DNA from: Nemertoderma westbladi
Lineage: Eukaryota; Xenacoelomorpha; Nemertodermatida; Nemertodermatidae
DNA: 61,828 bases
NCBI GenBank assembly: GCA_032718475.1
Contig: JAUCBJ010006495.1
Location: forward strand, 1 to 61,828
Direction: 5' to 3'
Below the pieces are notes generated by a model that saw only the letters and a program-made list of their open reading frames with translations, was not told the DNA's origin and searched no databases. Shown piece by piece: positions 1 through 10,555 of this stretch (position 1 is the first letter of the stretch; every line of letters begins with the position of its first letter). Made by a program: the position numbers and the translations under genes.

Positions 1-2401
1 ACCATTACCGCTAAAATATAGGTGGCAGATCTGATCGCATATTTCCAATTGGGGTGTCGTTTCAGCCTATGGAAGTAGTTCTGGGCTTCTAATTGGCTGC
101 TCCTTCAATAAGCTCACCCCATTGGCTAACACTCTCCCATAGCTGCATAGCCAAAAGGTACGTCGGTTCAGCCCAATTGCCAGAAGGGGTGTCGCTTGGG
201 GGAAATCACTTCTATTACTTGTAAATTTTACTTAGACCTGCCTACTCCTCCGTATTAAACAGGTAAATCACAATTATATTGTCATATTCACTAATTATTT
301 GTTACCACACCATTTGTATTCGGTTTAGTTAATTAACAAACTGCCATATATAATTATATATTAATTCACAATAATATTTGCGCGAGCCACGTAGAGTAGT
401 AGCCTAAGCATTTGTAACCTGACAGTGTTGGGATGGGGGGGGGGTCAAGGGTCATAAAGGGAAATACTTGTCATTAGTTTTTGTCGCCTTTAACTTAATA
501 ACTATAAGACTGAGTTTGATTTAAATCTTAAAGTTTGTAATATTTAGACATTAAATACGATCAAAATATGGGATTTTAACCACCGCTAGCGGGTGAAATG
601 TCTAAACATCAAACAACCTCGATTTCTTACAGTACAGTAGTTGTCAGTCGGTTCAAAACCTTGGGAATAAGGTTTTGTTGGAGGGATAAAAACAATCAAC
701 ATTATTCGTCTACAAAAGATTACAAATAATTGTTTAATGTTACTTTCTAAATGTTACTAATTGTTCTAAATGTTACTGATTGGTACATACAGTAGTCAAC
801 TTGCTTATTCGAGTTATTTGGCCTATACATACAGTGTGTCAATGTCAGTGAGTACGGACAGTGCAGCAGTGACAAGAACCAGACGTCGTCTTATTTAAAA
901 ACAATAGGACTATCCTGCTAGAGCTACCTCTATCAGTCTTATGGTCAAAGGCAGAAAGGGTCTACAGTACCTACTGTATAACTGACCACGCATTGAAGCT
1001 CACAATCCGCTTACCCTAGGCCTACCTATTTTTACCTGTTCCCATAGTACTGACCTATTACCAATTATTGAGTCTTGGAATAGTACCTGACCACGACTAC
1101 ATGCTGCGTCTTTTTGAGGAAGGTGATTAATCTGCTGCTGCTGCAGTTCTCAGGCAGTCAGGTCTGCTGCTAGAGGGCGAATTGTCTGAAAATGAAAACC
1201 TTCTTCCCCATTTCAGTCATCAGTGATTTAAATTTGTTTACCATAAAGCTGAATCTTGGCAAAGTATGTACTACTGTACTACAGTATGGGCCCTACTATC
1301 TGCTATCTGACTATACCTCATCTTGCATCTTCGAGAATAAGGTTATATCTGTCATCTCATCAGTTCTCCAGTCTGCCGCTAGAGGGCGAAATGTCTGAAA
1401 GCGAACACCTTACACTTACCGGTGACGGCTATACCGTAGTCCACCTGACAGCCCTACAGCATTTAAAATCGGCAGGGAAAGTCTGAAGCTAAGTGTAGGT
1501 CTATAATTTAAACAACCCATCAAACTGTCAAACCCCACTGCAATCGCAGTTAAGAAAAGACTTGTCCCAAATTACCCCAGCTGCCCAGCTTGTCCCAAAT
1601 TCCCCCATGCTGCCATGTCCCAAATTACCCCAGTTTACCCTACACGAATTATTTGTCAGTAGGTAGGTACTGGCAACTGGTACTGCTGTACCGGTACTGG
1701 TCTGCTGGTGGTACAGACTACTGGACTAACTGCAGAACTGTACTAGATGAGATACTACGATGGACTGGACTGCCGAGCGAGCACCTTGAGAACAGAGCTG
1801 CAGAGAGGCCCATAGGCCTATGTTAAAAAGTCGACGCAGGAGAAGATACCTAACATGTAACACATAACAATTAACCACAAGCACCCACAAGCTGACAAGC
1901 CTAGTGCCGTAGGGGCGTAGGGCTGTAGGGCCTACCGCGACCGGTCTGGTAGTGTATATTTTATTTATTTATTAAGCCTAGCACCTAGTCCAGCAAAAAG
2001 TAAAAAACCTTACCGGTCGCGGTCAGCCGGTAGGGCATATGGGTCTCCCTCCAGCAGTCTAGTGCAGTAGTGCCTCAGTTAAAACGTACCCGATCAACAG
2101 ATCAATACCGGTAGGCCTACGCCTAATGCTGTAATGCATAATGTAGGGCTACCCATATTTCGGGTACAGGTACGTTTTAACTTAGGGACCCACCATACTG
2201 CCATACATTATAGTCCTGTCTGCCTGTTGTAGCCATCCTCACAAAACTTCCTACAACCAATCAACAGATCAATATCGTTAGTTCCGGAGATTTAAAGGGA
2301 AAGGATCATGTTACAGTGACTAATTAATCTAACCAAAACAATAAACGCCTGAACGCAGAAGCGGGAGTCAATAGCACTAGTCTGTAGTCAGGAGTCAGCT
2401 A
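1..2401. other. Upstream intergenic DNA, no gene recognised
   Basis: I see no convincing coding exon here. The short open frames show no recognisable domain. The stretch holds a duplicated segment with CTCF-like cores (1085-1210 and 1305-1415), short repeats built on 'cccaaattacccc' at 1565-1635, and an inverted pair rich in CCGGT and GTAGGGC (1926-1955 against 2009-2037). A G run lies near 434-443. Confidence 0.6.
1085..1415 (+). repeat. Direct duplication carrying CTCF-like cores
   Basis: Two imperfect copies lie about 210 bp apart. The best conserved part is at 1163-1202 and 1372-1411 and includes GCTAGAGGGCGAA followed by TGTCTGAAA. The second copy reads CCGCTAGAGGGCG, close to the animal CTCF core consensus CCASYAGRKGGC. 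The duplication is seen directly; a binding function is inference. Confidence 0.55.
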
Positions 2402-3462
2402 GTGGAGTTGCTTAAGGCTAAAAAATAGTTAATTGCCGGACAAAGGCATGAAAATGTTTCTAAACGTGTAAAAAGATTAATCTAGATAGATTAATCTGGG
2501 TCTGTCAGTCTGTGTACCAAAAGAATCGACTACTTCCCTAGCAACAGGGTGACTTTTCCATAGCAATGGGATTAAATTGGTCGTATCTGTTATTGAAACT
2601 CGACATATAGAAAAATTACGATTATATAACTGGGTTGGTTTAAAAATAGATCTTACTTAGCAACAAGGTGACCTTTCCCTAACAACCGCTGTATATTTAA
2701 TGAAATTATGATTGAAACTTGGGATAATCAACATGTCTAGCAATATAACATAGATAGTAATAGTAGTGATATTGGAGTGGATACACATTTCCGTAACAAC
2801 AAGGTGACCTTCCCAAATCAACTAACTGTTGATTGATAGGTTATATTAGAACTGAGACACGTTTCCTCAGCATCAAGGTAAAAATGTTGCACTTTAGGCT
2901 TATGGGGATAATGTGTGTTTACACTGCAACCAATATGTAAATTATTTTTAGTATTATACTTATTATACCAATTCACACATGTCGGTATTTTTAATTTTAT
3001 TGCAGCCATACTCATCCAAACCTCAAAATAGCTATCTGCCCTGCCCTCTTTAGACTGTTAGAGGTGTAAAAAAATTTCGAGAAATATATCTCCAATATAA
3101 ACAGATAAATACTAACCATCTTATATTGCTAAACAGGTTGGTTGATTATCCCAAGTTTTATCATAATTTCATTAAATATACAGCAGTTAGTTGCTAGGGA
3201 AAGGTCACCTTGTTGCTATGGAAACGTGTACTGTACACGACTTCTATTTTTAAGCCAACCCAGTTATATAATCGTAATTTTTATAAATGTCGAGTTTCAA
3301 TAACAGATCGACCAAAAGTATCCGGTTGCTATGAAAACGTCACCCTGTTGCTAGGGAAGTGGTCAGTTTTTTTGGTGCACAGGCCCAAATTAATCTACAC
3401 ATTTAGTCACATTTTCATGCTTTTGTCCGGCAATTAACGATTTTCACCTTTAGCGACCCCAC
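2402..3462. mobile_element. MITE-like inverted-repeat element flanked by TA
   Basis: The left arm (about 2402-2760) is matched in reverse complement by the right arm (about 3112-3462). Paired blocks include TTAATTGCCGGACAAA, the 'cctagcaacagggtgac' type block, 'aactgggttgg' and 'gggataatcaac'. The outermost bases are TA|GTGGAGTTGCT on the left and AGCGACCCCAC|TA on the right, so a TA target duplication as in Tc1/mariner-related MITEs fits. There is no transposase frame, so it is probably non-autonomous. A related sequence seems to occur near 30245-30330. Confidence 0.65.
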
Positions 3463-3464
3463 TA

Positions 3465-3718
3465 CACAGGTTACAGTTTATTTTTGCTATTTATTTTTGT
3501 ACTACCAAAACGTTACCTAATGCATCATTGTTAAAACGTACCCAGTATTCGGGTACGTTTTTGTTCGGGTACGTGTGTTGTGTACGTTTTACTTTTAATC
3601 AGGGTACGTTTTCACTTGTTCCCGTTTAAGGGCAACGGCAGCCAGGAACACCTAGATTAGGTACTCACCCTTACTTCTATTACTTGGTGTATTAAGGAAA
3701 AGTTGCGTTATTAATATA
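3465..3718 (+). promoter_or_regulatory. Presumed promoter and 5' leader of the FOCAD gene
   Basis: This is the short interval between the MITE-like element and the FOCAD start codon. It contains an 11-bp perfect stem (AAAACGTACCC at 3533-3543, GGGTACGTTTT at 3551-3561) and further GGGTACG copies to 3610. No clear TATA box or initiator can be assigned. Promoter function is inferred only from position. Confidence 0.3.
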
Positions 3719-6700
3719 ATGGATATTCAAGTCGGTGAAAACAAAATATTTACTGTGAATAATGTATGTTCAATTGATGATATCAGTAACCTTATTGCGG
3801 AAATGTCATGTAATGATAATAAGAAATCGATCAACCTTGCCTCATATATAATACTTCGTGTTAGAAACAAGGAATGGGAATTAGATGTAACAGTAAATTC
3901 TTTACTGAACTCAGCAGAATTATGCAACAATCCAAGCGGACTATTTGAAGCAATATGTGAACTTGTGTTGGAAATGGATATCGGGAAGTTACAAATGAGT
4001 CATCCACTTAAAGATTTATACCTCTGTCGCCCGGAATATGGAATGCGGATTGTTAAAACGATGTTTGAACACATGAATGTATCTTCAGCAGTCCACAAGA
4101 TTACAAGTCATTTTGGCATTTTTATAGAGTATATTATGTATCTTCCCGATAATGTTAATAACATATCAATAAAATTGGAACTCATATCACAACTTAGTAA
4201 TATTTATATGACATATGATGATAATGGTACAGTTAAAGGAACATATCAATTGGGGTTATTTATTTTCCATTTAATTGAAGCAATGCCTTTGCGGGATGAT
4301 AATTCCTTGAGTTGTGCCATTAAATTTCTCACTGAGCTTTCAAGAACTTCACTTGGTCTAAAGGGAAACGGTTTGCTATTGGATCACCTGTTTTCTTTAG
4401 CAGAATATGTTGTACAACATAATCAATTTGGTCTTCATTCAATTATATATGCCATTTCCCACCTGGTATCTCATTCTAATTGCTACCTTAATGGTGCACA
4501 TTTCTTCTCTTTGAGCCGACTTCTCCTAACATGCCCGATGAAATTGTATTCTACAATTCTGCAAATAATGTTAACTGGTACACAATGGGGATCATTGAAC
4601 ATTCAAATTAAGCTATGCGCGCTACTACCAATTTGCTTTATTTTAAGTAACCATCATAAAATATCATTGTGTCTTGATTCAACAAGAGTTGCTGATATAC
4701 AGAAAATATCGTCAACTATTATAAAACTCGTGAACAACATTGAATTTAAGAGTTGCAGTATAGATGGAGGTATAGGTGAATCTGACTGTGATCACCTTAT
4801 TCCTGTTACACCTTGTAATACCAGTGCTCCAATAAATATAAATTTTTTGGAAACCCAACAAATGTCAAGTTTATTATCTTCGTTTGAAAATAAGGATTCT
4901 ATTGCAGTTGATTGGTTGGGCTCTCTTCTCCATGGAACTAGGTCGGCTTCAAAACAAGAAAAACCAGGAGATTCAAATTATCAAGATAATTATATCATAG
5001 TCAATGAAAGCGTTTGTCTAATAATCGGTAGTCTTATTTCTTCTCAAACTAGTACCTTGGTTGTAGATAGATGTCTGGATGTATTATCAGTAATGTTAAA
5101 GAATAAAAATCTAAATCATTTACATGATGTATTTCTACCATTGCTGTTACATATTTGTATACACGAACACAATTCTAATACAATATACAACCTGCTAAGT
5201 TATCTTCCTTCCATGGCAGTATGCAAACGTTCTATTCCATTGGTCTTACAATTTATTCTTAATATGAAAAAGCATGAAGATCTGCAAGGTGAATCTTTAA
5301 GTCTTCTTACTAAACTGTGGGAAATTGAAGATAGAGTCTACCCTTATGTCATGGAAGTATTGAACTGCATTGATCTATCAAAATGTTCACATGAGTTAAG
5401 TCTAAGTTATTCTTCAAGTATAAAAGATATATGTTGTGTTAGAACACATCTTCATGGTGCAGATATGGTGCCATTTTTGTCAAAAAATTTAAATTATTCT
5501 AATTTGAATGTACAGTGTATTTCTCTGGAAGCACTGTATCACTTGTGTAACGCAGAAGTTATTGATATATCTACTGTGTGCCAGGTAGTTACACCAAAGT
5601 TTAGAGACTTTGGACACCCACTTATTCAGTATTATATGTGTCGTATCTTATCTCTTCTACCTACATTAGTCAAGGTACCTGGAGATACCCACATCGAATC
5701 CTGTAAATATTTGTGGAAAATCGTTTTTGATAATGTACATATAAGCTCAACTTCAAATTCACATATAACTGCTATAACCTCCGCATTAGAGGGACTGGGG
5801 AACTTTGATAAGGCATTTGTTCTTGATATGCAATATTTACCTTTAGAAATTCAAGCTGAATTCCAAGATTCTCAAGAAAATGCCTGTTCCAATGAACATA
5901 AACAACTAGAGTTCCAAAATAAACCAATTCCATGTGATCTTTTTATTTCACTATTTCTGAAACTACCGGAAGATTGCTTCAAATCTTTTGTTTCATTTTT
6001 ATCGGATGTGATAAGCGATGAGCTTTCTAATTTACCACATGGGACTTATCATGAGGGGATGACTGTTCGAAAATCAGAACTATATAAGTTGGTGAAAAGT
6101 CATAAGAAGATATCAATGGCAATTACCAAATGTTTGTCTCAAAATGATGGAGGGGATCTAACTATGAGAGAGACATTGGCATTTATTGTATCACACTCTG
6201 TAGACCCACCTCAAGTATCAAACTCTGATAAACGTACACAATTGAAACAATGGCTTTTATTTAAGAAAACTAATTTGAAAGCTTTGAATAAGGTGTTGAA
6301 GTATTCACATTATAAACTTTCTGAATGTGGCTCTGACCTCATTGAACATATTTCGTCTTGGAAGATGTTAATGTCAAAACTGATTCAAGCTATGGTTGAA
6401 TTTAGAAAAGCTGATTTAGAATTGAACTTCGAACTTAAACGAATTAAAGTCACCTCGGGAACTTCTTTGGAATTTCAACAAACACAAGATGTGTGGGTGT
6501 GGTCTAGAGATTGCCTTATGCTTGAAATACAAACAGCTGCCAATGAAAATAATTTTGGAAAATCCAACTCTATTATTGCAGTCACATCATTAGCTATTGT
6601 ATTGGATGAATATTACAAAGCATTGGACCTCACAGAAACTAACAATTGTTCTTCATATACTAACCACACCGAGTGGGTTTCTGCTATTCTAAATCCATTG

Positions 6701-8980
6701 ATGCAATTGGTGTTTGATTGCGGTGAACCTGTTACAACACCACAACGAATTGGTTGGTTGCATCAGCTTCCCAAGGAAAGCTTATCGGTATTGTGCTTGT
6801 CACAAATTTTACCATTGTTCTCGGAAAATTCGGAACAACTCACCATAAACACTCTGGATAAATTTCGGAATATGGTTGAAGAGTATAACAAAGAATCTGC
6901 AGTTGTATCTCATGAGATGGGAGATATTGCTGGTTATGCTTTGGGTTATTGTTTAAATCAATTGTACAATGAAATAGGCCATGGCGGGTATTTATATGGT
7001 AAAGTAAATGAATGTTTATATGGAAAATTCGAACTTTGTATTTTAAGATGTCTGAGCACATTAGAAACTGTATGTCCGAGTGGACCATTAGGCCTAACAA
7101 ATAAAATGACATTTTATGGGTTTGGCTTAGCCCTCCATGGTATGTGCTCCGTGGCAGTTTCTGAAAATAAGGTTCATGTAAGTTCACAGTTGTCAGCATT
7201 ACTAGCCATTATAAAGTCACCTGATAACATTATTGAAGAGAAAGAGCTAGTTTCTATTATCTCATCGCAAATTCTTTCAAAGGCTTGGATGATGGGATTT
7301 CTGAAAGATTCAAGTATAATCGACTGCTATATCAGCCATCTTTCTGAACTTTGTAAAACCCATTCTTATAATTCATTACTCAGAAGAAGCCTTGGGGAAT
7401 ATTTAAGAGTAAAGACTTTTGTCAACGGATATTGGGCTATTGGAATATATGATTGCTCATATTCTCAAACATTGGTTGAAGAGTCCGAATGGAAAGTAGA
7501 AGCTTCTGATAATCTGAATCCAACTGCGAACAGATTGGCAGCTGCATCTGGACTTTTAGCACTTAATGGGCTTTGGAGTTCAGACGAATCAGCAGAACAG
7601 TTAATACCTATAATCAACTATATATTAGACCTATGCTTTCTACCAAATTGCGATGCACTGCTACTTGCCTCTTTGGTAAGCAGCAAACTTGCGAAACACC
7701 CTTTCACCATTTTACCTCGTACATTTAGCTACCTTGATAAATCCAATATTCTTCAATATATAACTGATACATACAATTCACATTCATCTTCAACTACAAA
7801 GAAGTTTATTCTAAGTTGCCTCGAACACTCAAGTCGCTTGGTTAAGTTTCCCCCATTAAATTGGATTTCGTTTGTTATGTCAAATCTGGAAGATTGGTCA
7901 CCAACCTTCGATATCAGATGGAAAGAAATCTTCATTTATTTCCTCGCCAATCTCCTAGGCGACTTGTTGCCTATTTCGGATAGAATTCTTTACTTTTTCA
8001 ACCCTATGGTGTATCGTATACTTAATAAAGGTGCTAAGTATGCCATGCTGCTAACAATTCCCAAACTGATGATGTATTTGAAGCCCAGTGCCAATCTCCA
8101 CCCTATACTGTTAATCTGCGTAGAAACCTTTATAATACCCACTGTGCACGGACATTGTTTACAGGCTTTAACTGTAATTGAGAGTGTATTTAATAGTAAA
8201 ACGTTAATAGCATTATTTTATGACGTTCTGGAAAAGATATTGCACCTTCTACCATGCAATCCTAAAACAGAATCCGACCTTGAATTATTGAAGAAATATT
8301 GTCGATGTTTTGCTTCAGTATCATTCCCTGAGTATGCAGAGAGGTTGTTGTCAGAACCAGAGAAAGATGATTTAGTCAAATACGTTACTATACGATGTAT
8401 TTTGGTCAGTGAAGAGAACTATGATCTCAGCAACATCGATGCCTGCATAAATATATCTTTAACGGCTGATATTAATGAATCCGAATGTTTTGTCATGGTC
8501 GCGATGATTGCTTCAGCCTGTGGGAAATATAATGAATCTCAAACTAATCCGGATACGTTTCAAAAGTGGCTGATAAATTTGTTATCTTACAATAAGAAAG
8601 AATTACGCCAATTAATTGTATCAGAAACTGATGAAAACAATTATTACATTAACTTCATAAACTTTCATATTAGTGTTTTGGGGGCTATATTTTGTTCCCT
8701 AGCAGCGTGTTCGGCACTGTCCCAAGGTACAGGATGGTTCTGCAGTGGGCAGCTTGGTGCAGCTAAAGTCTCATGGATGGCTCACTGTAACTCTATATCA
8801 TATATGCCATTGGCATTAGACATTCTTTCCAGGCAAACGAAATGGCGTTCCATACTTGAGCGGACAAAGATCTGGATTATTGACCTTCTTGAGTTACCTG
8901 TAATAACTGAAGTCCCTCGTCACAAACACAAAGTACTGTGTCAGTCACTCAGAACTTTACGAAATTTAGTTCGAGAATAG
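3719..8980 (+). CDS. FOCAD: Focadhesin (FOCAD / KIAA1797 family), single-exon
   Basis: One open frame of 1753 codons, close to the roughly 1800 residues of vertebrate focadhesin. Landmarks I recognise from the family are LWEIEDRVYP near residue 538, the HGADM segment near 579, LEALYHLCNAEV near 603, LPHGTYHEG near 771 and VWVWSRDCLMLEI near 924. The protein looks all-helical and repeat-like, as expected for the DUF3730 (middle) and focadhesin C-terminal DUF3028 regions. No signal peptide is evident. Family knowledge: FOCAD was described at focal adhesions as a tumour suppressor, and it and its plant relative RST1 associate with the SKI/cytoplasmic exosome system. The ATG at 3719 lets the N-terminus line up with the vertebrate protein. 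Oddities: vertebrate FOCAD has dozens of exons but this frame has none interrupted, and the coding DNA is AT-rich, unlike the neighbouring 4E-T exons. It may be an intron-loss gene or an intact retrocopy. Confidence 0.9.
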   Translation: MDIQVGENKIFTVNNVCSIDDISNLIAEMSCNDNKKSINLASYIILRVRNKEWELDVTVNSLLNSAELCNNPSGLFEAICELVLEMDIGKLQMSHPLKDLYLCRPEYGMRIVKTMFEHMNVSSAVHKITSHFGIFIEYIMYLPDNVNNISIKLELISQLSNIYMTYDDNGTVKGTYQLGLFIFHLIEAMPLRDDNSLSCAIKFLTELSRTSLGLKGNGLLLDHLFSLAEYVVQHNQFGLHSIIYAISHLVSHSNCYLNGAHFFSLSRLLLTCPMKLYSTILQIMLTGTQWGSLNIQIKLCALLPICFILSNHHKISLCLDSTRVADIQKISSTIIKLVNNIEFKSCSIDGGIGESDCDHLIPVTPCNTSAPININFLETQQMSSLLSSFENKDSIAVDWLGSLLHGTRSASKQEKPGDSNYQDNYIIVNESVCLIIGSLISSQTSTLVVDRCLDVLSVMLKNKNLNHLHDVFLPLLLHICIHEHNSNTIYNLLSYLPSMAVCKRSIPLVLQFILNMKKHEDLQGESLSLLTKLWEIEDRVYPYVMEVLNCIDLSKCSHELSLSYSSSIKDICCVRTHLHGADMVPFLSKNLNYSNLNVQCISLEALYHLCNAEVIDISTVCQVVTPKFRDFGHPLIQYYMCRILSLLPTLVKVPGDTHIESCKYLWKIVFDNVHISSTSNSHITAITSALEGLGNFDKAFVLDMQYLPLEIQAEFQDSQENACSNEHKQLEFQNKPIPCDLFISLFLKLPEDCFKSFVSFLSDVISDELSNLPHGTYHEGMTVRKSELYKLVKSHKKISMAITKCLSQNDGGDLTMRETLAFIVSHSVDPPQVSNSDKRTQLKQWLLFKKTNLKALNKVLKYSHYKLSECGSDLIEHISSWKMLMSKLIQAMVEFRKADLELNFELKRIKVTSGTSLEFQQTQDVWVWSRDCLMLEIQTAANENNFGKSNSIIAVTSLAIVLDEYYKALDLTETNNCSSYTNHTEWVSAILNPLMQLVFDCGEPVTTPQRIGWLHQLPKESLSVLCLSQILPLFSENSEQLTINTLDKFRNMVEEYNKESAVVSHEMGDIAGYALGYCLNQLYNEIGHGGYLYGKVNECLYGKFELCILRCLSTLETVCPSGPLGLTNKMTFYGFGLALHGMCSVAVSENKVHVSSQLSALLAIIKSPDNIIEEKELVSIISSQILSKAWMMGFLKDSSIIDCYISHLSELCKTHSYNSLLRRSLGEYLRVKTFVNGYWAIGIYDCSYSQTLVEESEWKVEASDNLNPTANRLAAASGLLALNGLWSSDESAEQLIPIINYILDLCFLPNCDALLLASLVSSKLAKHPFTILPRTFSYLDKSNILQYITDTYNSHSSSTTKKFILSCLEHSSRLVKFPPLNWISFVMSNLEDWSPTFDIRWKEIFIYFLANLLGDLLPISDRILYFFNPMVYRILNKGAKYAMLLTIPKLMMYLKPSANLHPILLICVETFIIPTVHGHCLQALTVIESVFNSKTLIALFYDVLEKILHLLPCNPKTESDLELLKKYCRCFASVSFPEYAERLLSEPEKDDLVKYVTIRCILVSEENYDLSNIDACINISLTADINESECFVMVAMIASACGKYNESQTNPDTFQKWLINLLSYNKKELRQLIVSETDENNYYINFINFHISVLGAIFCSLAACSALSQGTGWFCSGQLGAAKVSWMAHCNSISYMPLALDILSRQTKWRSILERTKIWIIDLLELPVITEVPRHKHKVLCQSLRTLRNLVRE

Positions 8981-8987
8981 ATTATTG

Positions 8988-8993
8988 AATAAA
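8988..8993 (+). terminator. Polyadenylation signal AATAAA after FOCAD
   Basis: A canonical AATAAA starts 8 nt after the FOCAD TAG stop (8978-8980). If used, the 3' UTR would be only a few tens of bases. A second AATAAA at 9150-9155 is a plausible alternative. Confidence 0.55.
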
Positions 8994-10555
8994 TATACAA
9001 TGACGTCATTCACTCGGGACGTTGCCTGATTGGCTATTTGCACACATGTTGTCCACATTATATGTTGAATGATCACTATCATATAATTAAAATTATTTAT
9101 TTTATAAAGTTATTATTATGATTTAAAAACTGAATTGAATAGTAAATCAAATAAATCTTCACTAATTTTGATATGACAAAGCAATTTTAAATGATAAACG
9201 AACCGTAATTTAATTCTACTAAGTGCAGGTAGGGGGGGGGGGGGAACTGGACACACAGAAAAATATATCTCCAGGGGAAACTGGACGCAAATCCCAGAAC
9301 TGGTGGATTTGGGAATAAGGGATTTGGGAATAAGGGATTTGGGAATAAGGGATTTGGGAATAAGGTATTTGGGAATAACGTTTATGGGATTTGGGAATAA
9401 GGTATTTGGGAATACGAGATTTGGGAATAAGGTATTTGGGAATAAGTTTTATGGGATTTGGGAATAAGGTATTTGGGATCTGCCATTATTGGTTCACTGA
9501 AGAAGATACCTACGCAATACATCTCCTTGTTCATTACGCCTCATAATAGCCTCTCGTCAACAAGTCTACCCTACCGACTGCGGCACTGGCTGTTTCCGCT
9601 GACGGGACTCAGTTGAACAGACGCTCATGTGAAGAATACCAGGATTTCACTTATACGGTCGACTTTTTATTGGAATTTTATATAATTATGAAGATTTTTT
9701 ATTTTTTTAAATTTATCTTTATTGAGTGTTTTATAGCGTTTATTTCTGTCTTCTAACCTGTACATATACTAATTCGTTTATTGTTTTGGTTAGATTCAGC
9801 CGTTCTGCAACCTATGTTTTTGGTAAAACCTGGTAACCAGTACTGGTAGGCCTACAGGGTACCGTTGACCGTTAGTAAATTGTATTTTTCAACACCAATA
9901 ATAGTATCCTATAAATACTGTTAATTCCTCCCTTTTCACTTATTTTCACGTTGGCCTACACTAATCATCAACTAACTCTATATTTTATTCTAATTTTACA
10001 TTATTTCTTTGTTTTATATCTTTAAGTGCTCTCCATTTATTTTTATTTTCTTTTACATAATGACCATACACATGTACATAATACTTAAGTGGCCTTTTAT
10101 TTACATACGAATTTGTCCACCTACTGTATACTGTCAATTTGTCCGTCATGTTTTAATGCTTCAAACCGTGTAATTATTTTAATGTATTATTTTAAACAAT
10201 CCACAATTACGTGTGTCGCCAAAATATCTGCCTCTTTACCGATTTCTATTTATTTATATTATATTACATGTTTATATTATATCAACTGTTTTTATTAAAT
10301 CGTTATACTTAGATAAAGAGTTTATTTTGTTGGCTGGACCTACTGTATGTCTAAATGACCAAATGAAACCGGTAGTTAGTTACAGTAGTTTATTTATAGA
10401 CCAGGCCAGCACATACTATAATTTAAACACACAAATTTAATGTACAAGGTAGTCTACGAGTTACTAATATTTACCGTAATAGTCCATGACCTACTATAAT
10501 AGTAGTAGTCCTAAATATTATTTAATAATTTGATCAAAATAAATAAATATACCTA
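8994..10555. other. Intergenic DNA without a recognised gene
   Basis: AT-rich, with a 13-base G run at 9232-9244 and the 15-bp minisatellite described separately. The short open frames at 10.0-10.4 kb are low-complexity and have no recognisable domain. Confidence 0.6.
9302..9475 (+). repeat. 15-bp minisatellite
   Basis: The unit GATTTGGGAATAAGG is perfect for about four copies. Variants follow (GTATTTGGGAATAA, with inserts such as 'cgtttatg') up to about 9475. It lies between FOCAD and the decayed LINE. Confidence 0.9.
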
